52,812 bases of DNA from Allobosea sp. 12-68-7. GTDB lineage: Bacteria; Pseudomonadota; Alphaproteobacteria; Rhizobiales; Beijerinckiaceae. The stretch lies in contig NCCO01000001.1 in the NCBI GenBank assembly GCA_002279705.1, positions 1 through 52,812 of the forward strand, in the 5' to 3' direction. Of the stretch, positions 25,994 through 34,023 are shown piece by piece. The position numbers and the translations under genes are program-made. A model generated the notes under the pieces. It was given only the letters and a program-made list of their open reading frames with translations, had not been told where the DNA came from and made no database searches. Position 1 is the stretch's first letter. The number at the start of each line of letters is the position of its first letter.

Positions 25994-27889
25994 ATGACGG
26001 ACCCCGCGCCGAACCCGACCTCGATCGCCACCGTGTCGCTGAGCGGCGACCTGGCGGAAAAGCTCCAGGCGATCGCGGCGGCCGGGTTCGACGCGGTCGA
26101 GGTGTTCGAGAACGACTTCCTGACCTTCGACGGCGGGCCGCGCGAGGTCGGCCGGATGGTCGCCGATCTCGGCATGAGGATCTGCGCCTTCCAGCCCTTC
26201 CGCGACTTCGAGGGCATGCCGGAGCCGCTGCGCGCGCGCGGCTTTGCCCGGGCGGAACGCAAATTCGCGATCATGAACGAGCTCGGCACCGATCTGATGC
26301 TGATCTGCTCGAACGTCTCGCCGCAGGCGCTGGCCGGGATCGACCGCGCGGCGGCGGATTTCCACGAGCTCGGCGAGCTCGCTGCGCGCTTCGGCGTGCG
26401 CATCGGCTACGAGGCGCTGGCCTGGGGCCGGCACGTCAACGACTACCGCGACGCCTGGGAGATCGTGCGCCGGGCGGAACACGAGCGGATCGGGCTGATC
26501 CTCGATTCCTTCCACACGCTGGCGCGTCCGTCGCCGCTCTCCCCCATCGCGTCGATTCCCGGTGACCGCATCTTCCTGGTCCAACTGGCGGATGCGCCGA
26601 AGCTCGACATGGACGTCCTGAGCTGGAGCCGGCATTTCCGCTGTTTTCCGGGCCAGGGCGACCTCGCGATAGCCGAGTTCATGCGGGCGGTGGCGCAGGC
26701 CGGCTATGCCGGGCCGCTCTCGCACGAGATCTTCAACGACCAGTTCCGCGCCGGCTCGGCGCGCCGCCTCGCCACCGACGGCATGCGCTCGCTGATCGCG
26801 CTCGCCGACCAGGCACAGCCGCATCTGCCGGCGCGCGCGAAAGTGCTCGATGTCGAGTTCATCGAGTTCGCGCTCGACGAGGAGACCGCGGCCGAACTCG
26901 CCAAGCTGTTGGCCGCGCTGGGCTTCCGCCATTCCGGCCAGCATGTCAGCAAGGCGGTCGCGCGCTGGAGCCAGGGCGGCATCAACCTGCTGCTCAACAC
27001 GGAGACGGATGGTTTCGCGCAGTCGCATGCGATCATGCACGGGCCGGGCGCCTGCGCGATTGCCTTACGCGTCGACGATGTCGAGCAGGCGATGACCCGG
27101 GCGCTGGGGCTGAAGATCCAGAGCTTCGAACAGGCGGTCGGACCGGGCGAGCTGCACATCCCCGCCATCCGCGGCGTCGGCGGGTCGCTGATCTATTTCA
27201 CCCAGCCCAGCGGCGAACTCGGCCAGATCTGGGAGCGGGATTTCGAGGCGGTGCCGCAGGCGGCCGGCACGCCCTCCCCCGACCGGCTGGCGCGGGTCGA
27301 CCACATCTCGCAGTCGATGGACTATGAGGAGATGCTGTCCTGGCTCTTGTTCTACTCCTCGCTCTTCGCGCTGGAGCGAATTCCGCAGCTCGCCATCGCC
27401 GATCCGGCGGGTCTGGTGGAGAGCCGGCCGCTGGTTTCGCCCGAGGGCGGGGTGCGCTTCGTGCTCAACGGCTCGCAGGCGACGAGGACCCTGTCCTCGC
27501 GCTTCGTCTCGGAGCATTTCGGCTCGGGCGTGCAGCACATCGCCTTCAGCGCGCCCGACATCTTCGCGGCGGTCCAGGCGATGCGCGCGGCGGGGCTGTC
27601 CTTCCTCGCCATTCCCGAGAACTACTATGAGGATCTCGAGGCGCGGCACGGGCTCGACCCCGCCTTCATCGACGCGCTGCGCGACCACCACATCCTCTAT
27701 GACCGCGACGGCGAGGCCGAGTTCCTGCAGGTCTACACCCATGTCTTCGCACAGCGCTTCTTCTTCGAGATCGTCGAGCGGCGCGGCGGCTATGCCGGCT
27801 TCGGCGCGGTCAACGCCCCGGTGCGGCTGGCGGCGCAGGCGCGCGAGGCGCGGCCCGTGACGATGCCGCGTTCGCTGCGGGAGATCTGA
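25994..27889 (+). CDS. Fused 3-dehydroshikimate dehydratase / HPPD-like protein (QuiC1-like)
   Basis: This 631-residue two-domain protein resembles Pseudomonas QuiC1, which dehydrates 3-dehydroshikimate to protocatechuate. Residues about 10-270 form an AP-endonuclease-2-type TIM barrel. Its four expected metal ligands are visible as Glu in YEALAWG, Asp in LDSFHTL, Gln in VQLADAP and Glu in SHEIFND. Residues about 285-620 form two vicinal-oxygen-chelate modules like 4-hydroxyphenylpyruvate dioxygenase, with the His-His-Glu triad in RVDHIS, VQHIAF and FFEIVERRGGY. The HPPD-like half is generally structural or of unknown activity in QuiC1. It is the last gene of the operon. Confidence 0.85.
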   Translation: MTDPAPNPTSIATVSLSGDLAEKLQAIAAAGFDAVEVFENDFLTFDGGPREVGRMVADLGMRICAFQPFRDFEGMPEPLRARGFARAERKFAIMNELGTDLMLICSNVSPQALAGIDRAAADFHELGELAARFGVRIGYEALAWGRHVNDYRDAWEIVRRAEHERIGLILDSFHTLARPSPLSPIASIPGDRIFLVQLADAPKLDMDVLSWSRHFRCFPGQGDLAIAEFMRAVAQAGYAGPLSHEIFNDQFRAGSARRLATDGMRSLIALADQAQPHLPARAKVLDVEFIEFALDEETAAELAKLLAALGFRHSGQHVSKAVARWSQGGINLLLNTETDGFAQSHAIMHGPGACAIALRVDDVEQAMTRALGLKIQSFEQAVGPGELHIPAIRGVGGSLIYFTQPSGELGQIWERDFEAVPQAAGTPSPDRLARVDHISQSMDYEEMLSWLLFYSSLFALERIPQLAIADPAGLVESRPLVSPEGGVRFVLNGSQATRTLSSRFVSEHFGSGVQHIAFSAPDIFAAVQAMRAAGLSFLAIPENYYEDLEARHGLDPAFIDALRDHHILYDRDGEAEFLQVYTHVFAQRFFFEIVERRGGYAGFGAVNAPVRLAAQAREARPVTMPRSLREI

Positions 27890-27919
27890 GGACGGAGCGG
27901 CGCAGACACGCCCCGATGC

Positions 27920-27935
27920 GGCGCCGTGTGGCGCC
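27920..27935. terminator. Weak hairpin between convergent genes
   Basis: GGCGCC-GTGT-GGCGCC forms a 6-bp stem in the 49-bp gap between the convergent stops of the QuiC1-like gene and the HEIGH gene. There is no T-run, so termination is only suggested by position. Confidence 0.3.
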
Positions 27936-27938
27936 AGG

Positions 27939-28757
27939 TCAGGTCTGCGGCGCCGACGGCACGACGTCTTGTGCCAGCCGCGTTGCCGAAAGCTCTCGAT
28001 CCAGCGAGCGCAGGCGGTCGATCTCGGCCCTAAAGCGCTCCAACTGACGGAACGCCTTGCGAAACGTCGACCGCCATTGGGGTCGCAGGAACGTCTCCGC
28101 AGCCGTCTTGTCCCGCTCATCCCTTTTCAGGCTGATGAACAGCGCGGTGGCCATGAGGCGGTCGTTGATCGGCAAATAGCCGCCGCCTTTCCACCAGGAC
28201 CAACTCCCGTCCGTCATCCGCTCGGCCCGCGTATTCGACAAGAACACACCGAATCCGAAAACCGCGACGCTGAGATCGATCAGAAACTCATACTCTTGGG
28301 GTTCGACAGGCAGTTCGTCCGACAGCGGGATGAGCACGTGACCGATTTCATGGGCAAAGGTCGAGATGAGGTTCTCCGGGTCCTTCAGGAGGTCGGGATC
28401 GTACGAGATTTCCCAGTGTCCGGACTCGTTGACACGGCAGGTGCCCAGCGGCTCGGGTTGGTCGTGTTCCAGCGCAACGCGTTCGTTGACGATCGAGCTG
28501 CGCCTCTGCGGCTGCTGGACAAGATCGATAACGATGTCGTCGTCGACGCGGATATAGGATTTCACCTGAGCGAAAATCCGCAGCGCCAGAGCATGACCGG
28601 CCTCACCATCCGACGCGAAGTGCTCCTTGTCGGGCAGTACGAGGGGCGTGCCTTCAATGGCCAACCCGTCGTTCAGATGAGCCAGCAGCCACTCGAAAGC
28701 CTGCAGTTGCCATTCAACCGTCGCGTCGTCGACGATTCGTGTCGAGAATGGCCACAT
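27939..28757 (-). CDS. Uncharacterised HEIGH-motif (gluzincin-like) metalloprotease domain protein
   Basis: I do not recognise the family. The 272-residue protein has a zinc-metallopeptidase motif, HEIGH (residues 136-140, in ISTFAHEIGHVLIP). EYEFLID follows about 15 residues later and could supply the third ligand in an ExxxD arrangement, as in gluzincins. No signal peptide or membrane span is evident, apart from a short hydrophobic FGFGVF. The C-terminal third is charged and helical. Codon usage looks less GC-biased than in its neighbours, suggesting acquired DNA. The ATG at 28757 follows GGGGGGAAGG; an upstream GTG lies inside that site. The stop of the upstream HD-GYP gene is only about 11 bp away, so the two may be co-transcribed. 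Confidence 0.7.
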   Translation of the reverse strand: MWPFSTRIVDDATVEWQLQAFEWLLAHLNDGLAIEGTPLVLPDKEHFASDGEAGHALALRIFAQVKSYIRVDDDIVIDLVQQPQRRSSIVNERVALEHDQPEPLGTCRVNESGHWEISYDPDLLKDPENLISTFAHEIGHVLIPLSDELPVEPQEYEFLIDLSVAVFGFGVFLSNTRAERMTDGSWSWWKGGGYLPINDRLMATALFISLKRDERDKTAAETFLRPQWRSTFRKAFRQLERFRAEIDRLRSLDRELSATRLAQDVVPSAPQT

Positions 28758-28768
28758 CCTTCCCCCCT

Positions 28769-29839
28769 TCACGCCGCCTGGGAGGTCTTCAGCACGACCG
28801 CCTCGAAGGCCCGCACCAGGGCCGCGTCGAGTTTCGTGCCCATCAGCACCAGCATGGCATAGGCCTGGTCGGGCGCCATCGGCGGCTTGTAGCTGCGCCG
28901 CTCGATCAGCGCCGCATAGATGTCGCAGATCGTGATCATCCGCACGATGTCGCCGATCTCGGCGTCCTTCAGCCCGTCGGGATAGCCCGAGCCGTCGAGA
29001 TATTCGTGGTGGGAGCGCACCGCCGCCAGCACCTCCGGCCGCAGGCCGCCCTGCTTCACCAGCATTTCGTAGCCGATCACCGGGTGGCCGCGCATCACCA
29101 CCTGCTCGTCCGGATCGAGCGCGCCGGGCTTGTGCAGGATGTCGAGCGGGATGCGCGCCTTGCCGATGTCGTGGAGGACGGCGGCGCGGGTCAGCAGCTT
29201 GCGGTCCTCCACCGAGAAGCCGAGCTGATGGCCGAAGCTCGCGGCCAGGCCGGCGACCAGCATGCAGTGCTGATAGGTGAGGTCGTCATAGCTCCAGACG
29301 ACCTGCAGCAGGTCGCCGATGTCGCTGGCACCGGCCGCCTGCTCGATCGCCTCGACCGAAGCCTCGACGGCCCGAAGCGGCACCGGCGCCCCGTTTGCGA
29401 CCGACCCCAACATGTCGGCGAGCGAGGCTGCCGCGGTGGCCAGCTGGGCCCGGGTGAAGGCGACGGTGCCTCTCTCCGGATCACCGCCCTCCCCTTCGCC
29501 GAGGAGTTGCTCGATGGTCTTGACCAGCAGCGCGGCCGCGGCATCCGCCGCCAGCACCTCCGTCGCGCCGATGGCGCGGGCCTGGATGGCGGAGCGGACC
29601 GTCATCTCGCGCAGCAGGCAGAGATAGGGCGCTCCCTGGCTGCGATGACGCGCCAGCGCCTGGCGCATCGCCTCGACGCTCTCGCGCCGGCCGAGATCGA
29701 CGTCACCGACGAGGATCGAGACCGGCTGATCGACCTTCGGCGCCTCACGCCCCAGGATCAGGACCGCGCACGGCTTCAGGAGGCCGAGCCGGCGTGCCAG
29801 CTCGGGGTTCCCGTCCGAACGGTCGGTGATCAGAAGCAT
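28769..29839 (-). CDS. HD-GYP domain cyclic-di-GMP phosphodiesterase with degenerate receiver domain
   Basis: This 356-residue protein pairs a receiver-like N-terminal domain (about 1-115) with a C-terminal HD-GYP domain (about 185-350). The domain carries VLHDIGKARIP (HD at 223-224), GHPVIGYEML and HHEYLDGSGYPDG (GYP at 285-287), the residues needed for a metal-dependent cyclic-di-GMP phosphodiesterase. The receiver domain keeps an Asp-rich third strand (VGDVDLG) but lacks the usual conserved Thr/Ser and Lys, so phospho-signalling is doubtful. Cytosolic. I chose the ATG at 29839 because the receiver fold begins there; a GTG at 29863 is an alternative. A TTGACA hexamer lies at 29869-29874 on this strand. 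Confidence 0.88.
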   Translation of the reverse strand: MLLITDRSDGNPELARRLGLLKPCAVLILGREAPKVDQPVSILVGDVDLGRRESVEAMRQALARHRSQGAPYLCLLREMTVRSAIQARAIGATEVLAADAAAALLVKTIEQLLGEGEGGDPERGTVAFTRAQLATAAASLADMLGSVANGAPVPLRAVEASVEAIEQAAGASDIGDLLQVVWSYDDLTYQHCMLVAGLAASFGHQLGFSVEDRKLLTRAAVLHDIGKARIPLDILHKPGALDPDEQVVMRGHPVIGYEMLVKQGGLRPEVLAAVRSHHEYLDGSGYPDGLKDAEIGDIVRMITICDIYAALIERRSYKPPMAPDQAYAMLVLMGTKLDAALVRAFEAVVLKTSQAA

Positions 29840-29921
29840 CCAGCAAAAGTTCCGTAACGGCACATTCGTGTCAATCAGGCACGCGAAGCGTAAATTTGCC
29901 GTTGTTTCGGATGCGCAAAGA

Positions 29922-31628
29922 TTAGGCTGCGCGGATCGCTTGTTCCTCCTCGACGAGGCGCCGCGCGATCACCTGCGCCTGGATTTCCGCAGCGCCCTCG
30001 AAGATGTTGAGGATGCGGGCGTCGCAGAGCACGCGGCTGATGGCGTATTCGAGCGCAAACCCGTTGCCGCCATGGATCTGCAGCGCATTGTCGGCGGCCG
30101 CCCAGGCGACGCGGGCGCCGAGCAGCTTGGCCATGCCGGCTTCGAGATCGCAGCGGCGCTCGGCATCCTTCTCGCGGGCGGCGAAATAGGTGAGCTGGCG
30201 GGCGATCAGGATTTCGGCCGCCATCATCGCCAGCTTGTCGGCGACGCGCGGGAAGGCGATCAGCTTCTTGCCGAACTGGACGCGCTCGCGGGCGTAGCGC
30301 AGGCCGAGATCGAAGGCCGACTGGGCGACGCCGACGGCGCGCGCCGCCGTCTGGATGCGGGCGGCCTCGAAGGTCTGCATGAGCTGCTTGAAGCCCTGGC
30401 CCTCGACCCCGCCGAGGAGGTTCTCGCCCTTGACGGTGAACCCGTCGAAGGCGAGCTCGTATTCTTTCATGCCGCGATAGCCGAGCACCTCGATCTCGCC
30501 GCCGGTCAGGCCGGCGACCGGGAACGGATCGTCGTCGGTGCCGCGCGGCTTCTCGGCGATCAGCATGGAGAGGCCCTTGTAGCCGCTCTCCATGGGGTCG
30601 GTGCGCACGAGCAGGGTCATGATGTCGGCGCGGACGGGATGGGTGATCCAGGTCTTGTTGCCGGAGACCTTCCAGACGTCTCCCTCCTTGACCGCCCGGG
30701 TGCGCAGGCTGGCGAGGTCGGAGCCAGTGTTGGGCTCGGTGAAGACGGCGGTGGGCAGGACCTCGCCCGAGGCCAGCTTCGGCAGCCATTTCTCCTTCTG
30801 CGCGGCCGTGCCGCCGCAGAGGATCAGCTCAGCGGCGATCTCCGAGCGGGTGCCGAGCGAGCCGACGCCGATATAGGCGCGCGACAGCTCCTCGGAGACG
30901 ACGCACATCGAGACCTTGGTCAGGCCCATGCCGCCGAATTCCTCGGGGATGGTCAGGCCGAAGACGCCGAGCCCGGCCATCTTCTCGACGACCTCCATCG
31001 GAATGTAGTCGTTCTTCAGGTGCCACTCATGCGCGTGCGGCGTCACCTCCGCGGCGCAGAAGCGGCGCATCTCGGAGCGGATCGCCTCGAGCGTCTCGTC
31101 GAGGCCGGGATCGCCGACGCCGGCGGCGCCGTCATCCTGGCTGAACAGGTCGACGAGGCGGGCGCGGTTGTCGGGCGTGTTGCCCTGCGCGATCAGGGTC
31201 CGGGCGGCCGGCGTGTCGGCAGCAGTGATCGCCTTTTCGGACAGGCCGAGCGCGGCAAGCCTGATGATCTCGCCCTGGCTCATCGGGATGCCGCCGAAGA
31301 TCTGCGCGGCATATTCGCCGGCGCCGATGCGGATGGCGTAATCCTCGATCGCGCCATAGCGGTTCTCGGACGCGAGGCGCTCGCCATAGGCCTTCAGCTC
31401 GCGCAGCGCCATCACATAGGTCGCCAGCCAGGCGAGGCCATGGGCGGCGTGCTGCTGCGTTTCGAGCCGGGCGGAGGAGATCTTCCCCTCCAAGGTCACG
31501 CCCGCGCGCACCGCCGCGACGGCATTCTGCAGCAGGGTCTCGAAGCCCGGCAGCGCAGCGGCGATCAGCGCCGTGGCGCTCTCGGGGGCCGGCTCGGCGA
31601 CAGGAATGGCGGCGGCTTGTGCGCTCAT
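29922..31628 (-). CDS. mcd: (2S)-methylsuccinyl-CoA dehydrogenase (ethylmalonyl-CoA pathway)
   Basis: This 568-residue flavoprotein belongs to the acyl-CoA dehydrogenase superfamily. It has the long N-terminal extension (about residues 1-170) that sets methylsuccinyl-CoA dehydrogenase apart from ordinary ~380-residue members. The dehydrogenase core shows FGLTIPEEFGGMGL, TEPNTGSDLASLRTRA, GNKTWITHP and QIHGGNGFALEY. The enzyme oxidises methylsuccinyl-CoA to mesaconyl-CoA during acetyl-CoA assimilation without isocitrate lyase. Assignment is strengthened by the crotonyl-CoA carboxylase/reductase gene 2.4 kb away on the same strand. GGGAGAGC precedes the ATG at 31628. Confidence 0.88.
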   Translation of the reverse strand: MSAQAAAIPVAEPAPESATALIAAALPGFETLLQNAVAAVRAGVTLEGKISSARLETQQHAAHGLAWLATYVMALRELKAYGERLASENRYGAIEDYAIRIGAGEYAAQIFGGIPMSQGEIIRLAALGLSEKAITAADTPAARTLIAQGNTPDNRARLVDLFSQDDGAAGVGDPGLDETLEAIRSEMRRFCAAEVTPHAHEWHLKNDYIPMEVVEKMAGLGVFGLTIPEEFGGMGLTKVSMCVVSEELSRAYIGVGSLGTRSEIAAELILCGGTAAQKEKWLPKLASGEVLPTAVFTEPNTGSDLASLRTRAVKEGDVWKVSGNKTWITHPVRADIMTLLVRTDPMESGYKGLSMLIAEKPRGTDDDPFPVAGLTGGEIEVLGYRGMKEYELAFDGFTVKGENLLGGVEGQGFKQLMQTFEAARIQTAARAVGVAQSAFDLGLRYARERVQFGKKLIAFPRVADKLAMMAAEILIARQLTYFAAREKDAERRCDLEAGMAKLLGARVAWAAADNALQIHGGNGFALEYAISRVLCDARILNIFEGAAEIQAQVIARRLVEEEQAIRAA

Positions 31629-31731
31629 GATTGCTCTCCCTTGTGCGTCGCAGCATAGGGCGAGATTTCGAAAGCCGGAATGCCTCTTTCGGCGCAAGAA
31701 TGCCGCATGGCACGCCTATGCTGCAGCGGCG

Positions 31732-32616
31732 CTATTTGCGGCTGGCCAGCGCGACCCCGATGATGGTGAGCGCCATGCCGGCGATCTGGATCGGCGTCAG
31801 CGTCTCACCGAAGAGGATCCAGGCCTCGACCGCCACCAGGGCCGGCACGAGATAGAGGAAGGTCGAGACCCGGGAGATCGCGCCACGCCGGATCATCATC
31901 AGGTATAGCCCAATCCCGCCCAGCGAGAGCGCCAGCACCGACCAGGCCAGCACCAGCGCCATGGTGAGGTTCCACTCGATCCGCATCGGCTCGAGTGCAA
32001 AGGCCAAGGGCAGCGTGACAGCCAGCGCGGCAATGTACTGCAATGCCGTAACTGTGCGCAGATCGGCGGTGACGATGCGGGCCTTCTGGTAAAACGAGCC
32101 GAAGGTGACGGCGAACATGCCGGCCACATTAACGACGACCGGGATCAGGACGGCCCAGAGCACGGCGGGCTCGACGCCGGCGAGTTTCGGCTGCAGCACC
32201 AGCGCGATGCCGACAAAGCCGGCAAGGATGCCGAGCCAGCGGACGCGTGTGATCGTCTCGCCGATCAGCATCGGTGCAAACAGCGCGGTCAGGATCGGTT
32301 GCAATCCCGCGATCAGGCCGGAAATGCCGGCCGGCAATCCATGCCTCACCGCCCACCAGACACCACCGAGATAGGCGGCGTGGATCAGGACGCCGGTGAC
32401 GACGCAATCGAGGATCGCCCGCCGGCCTTTCGGCCAGGGCGCACCCATGGCAAGCGCGAGCGCCGTGATCGCCAACGCGGCGCAGGCATAGCGCACCACG
32501 AGAAAGGTCAGCGCGTCGGCATAAAGCGCCGAATAGCCCGCCACGATCCAGCCCGAAGACCAAAGCAGGGTGAAGATGAGCGGCGTCAGGCGCAGGAACA
32601 GGGCGGAATCGAGCAT
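31732..32616 (-). CDS. EamA/DMT-superfamily transporter
   Basis: This 294-residue inner-membrane protein has ten predicted helices in two EamA repeats. Examples are TPLIFTLLWSSGWIVAGYSA in the first repeat and the ending LVPALVAVEAWILFGETLTP, then IQIAGMALTIIGVALASRK. DMT transporters usually export amino acids or metabolites; no substrate can be assigned. I chose the ATG at 32616 because the first helix starts there; the longer in-frame leader is Arg/Ser-rich and non-conserved. It lies between mcd and ccr but has no obvious role in that pathway. Confidence 0.88.
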   Translation of the reverse strand: MLDSALFLRLTPLIFTLLWSSGWIVAGYSALYADALTFLVVRYACAALAITALALAMGAPWPKGRRAILDCVVTGVLIHAAYLGGVWWAVRHGLPAGISGLIAGLQPILTALFAPMLIGETITRVRWLGILAGFVGIALVLQPKLAGVEPAVLWAVLIPVVVNVAGMFAVTFGSFYQKARIVTADLRTVTALQYIAALAVTLPLAFALEPMRIEWNLTMALVLAWSVLALSLGGIGLYLMMIRRGAISRVSTFLYLVPALVAVEAWILFGETLTPIQIAGMALTIIGVALASRK

Positions 32617-32793
32617 CGGGCGTGGCTTTCGCGTGCCCGCCTGCTTAGCCCCGCTGCCCGGGCTTGTCGCCCGATGGCGACGCCTTGACCCCATGTCTGC
32701 ATCGACGACCGACGGCAGTGCCTGTCTTGGTTGCGTCATCCAACTTTGTGAGCGTGTCGACGGGCGCACTTCGATTGGCTGGACACAGGCGGG

Positions 32794-33960
32794 ATGGTGG
32801 TGGGAGACATGGCGCAACGGCGGGTCGGACGGACCGGCACGCGCCAGGAGGCGGCCGCCCGTGTGTCGCTAGCCTTGCAGGAATTCGGCCTGTTCGAGGC
32901 CGGCAGCAGGGCACGGCGCTCGCCGGCGCTGCACCGGGCGCTCGATCTCATGGAAGAGCAGGTGCTCGATCCCGACCGGCCCGAACGCGAACTCGCCAGC
33001 GTCCTAACGATCGACACGCGACATTCGCGACCCTTCGCGCCGGCTTTGCGGCTCGACCCGAAGCTGGTCCCGGCGTCAGTTCGACGGTCCTTCGCCGATG
33101 TACTGAAGGACCACGCCAACGAGGTGACGCGCCGCCGCCGGCAAGCGCTGTTCCGCAAGCGTCTGGACGCCGGCGAGCGGCGTCCGGTGCTGGTCGCAGA
33201 AGGCGATTCGTGGTTCCATTTCCCGATATTCCTGCGCGATGTCGTGCAGCAGCTCGGCGAAGACCATCTCGTCTGGACGATCGGCGCCGCCGGGGAGCAG
33301 CTCGCCGCTATGGCGGGGGCCGACGCCACGATCGGCGATCGCGACTATCGGCTCGCGCTGCGCGAGCACGCCGACTCGGTGAAGGCGATGTTGCTGTCGG
33401 GCGGCGGCAATGATCTCGTCGGCGTCGATCCAGACGGCGCGCGGGTGCTAAGCCGGCTACTCAAGCCCTACCAGCCCGGAAAGCCCGCGGACTGGTTCTG
33501 CGACACGCCCGAATGCCACCGCCGACTGGTGCTGATCGAGGCGAGCCTGCGACGCGTCTTCGCCGATACGGCCGCGCGCCATCCCGGTTTGCCAGTTTTG
33601 ATCCACGGCTACGACTACGCCCTGCCCTGCCCGTTCGGCCGCGAGGATGCACGCCGGCCGTCATGGGCGAGACGCGACGGCTTTCTCGGCGCGGCCATGG
33701 TCGAGCTCGGCTTCCGCGAGGCCGGGCTGCGGCGCAGCATCGTCGCCTGCCTGATCGATGCCATGAACGCGATCCATCGCCGACTCGCAGGTGGCACCAA
33801 TCCGGGCGGTGTCTTCGCCCATGTCTTCCATATCGATCTGCGCGGCTCTCTTGCGCCCGCACAATGGGCCGACGAGCTGCACCCCAGCGACGAGGGTTAC
33901 GCGATCGTCGCCGACAGGTTCAGATCGCAACTCAGGGCGCTGGGGATCGGGCGGGCGTGA
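32794..33960 (+). CDS. SGNH/GDSL-like hydrolase of unknown role
   Basis: This 388-residue protein has SGNH-hydrolase-like blocks in the right order. These are VAEGDSWFHFP (block I, with Ser in GDSW), GAAGEQLAAMAG (block II Gly), LLSGGGNDLVG (block III GxND) and WADELHPSDEGY (block V, D-x-x-H). The first ~130 residues are Arg-rich and not part of the fold. No signal peptide is seen. Family members hydrolyse esters or acetyl groups, but this subgroup is uncharacterised to my knowledge. Starts at 32794 or 32809 are both possible. The gene is divergent from the DMT transporter and convergent with ccr. Confidence 0.75.
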   Translation: MVVGDMAQRRVGRTGTRQEAAARVSLALQEFGLFEAGSRARRSPALHRALDLMEEQVLDPDRPERELASVLTIDTRHSRPFAPALRLDPKLVPASVRRSFADVLKDHANEVTRRRRQALFRKRLDAGERRPVLVAEGDSWFHFPIFLRDVVQQLGEDHLVWTIGAAGEQLAAMAGADATIGDRDYRLALREHADSVKAMLLSGGGNDLVGVDPDGARVLSRLLKPYQPGKPADWFCDTPECHRRLVLIEASLRRVFADTAARHPGLPVLIHGYDYALPCPFGREDARRPSWARRDGFLGAAMVELGFREAGLRRSIVACLIDAMNAIHRRLAGGTNPGGVFAHVFHIDLRGSLAPAQWADELHPSDEGYAIVADRFRSQLRALGIGRA

Positions 33961-34023
33961 GATCCGCCGATCCCTGTTCGATGGCGTCTCTCCCGGCCGC
34001 CGCAGAGCGCAAGCGGACGCCGG

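Noticed and set aside
24905-27889. 994-codon frame apparently fusing the Gfo/Idh region to the dehydroshikimate dehydratase
   Set aside because: The first 360 codons read the oxidoreductase gene in the wrong frame. The real start is the ATG at 25994, with GGAGGG upstream, where homology begins.
29842-29874. TTGACA-containing promoter giving a leaderless HD-GYP mRNA
   Set aside because: The -35 hexamer is perfect but the best -10 (AACTTT) is poor, so the promoter and start cannot be fixed.
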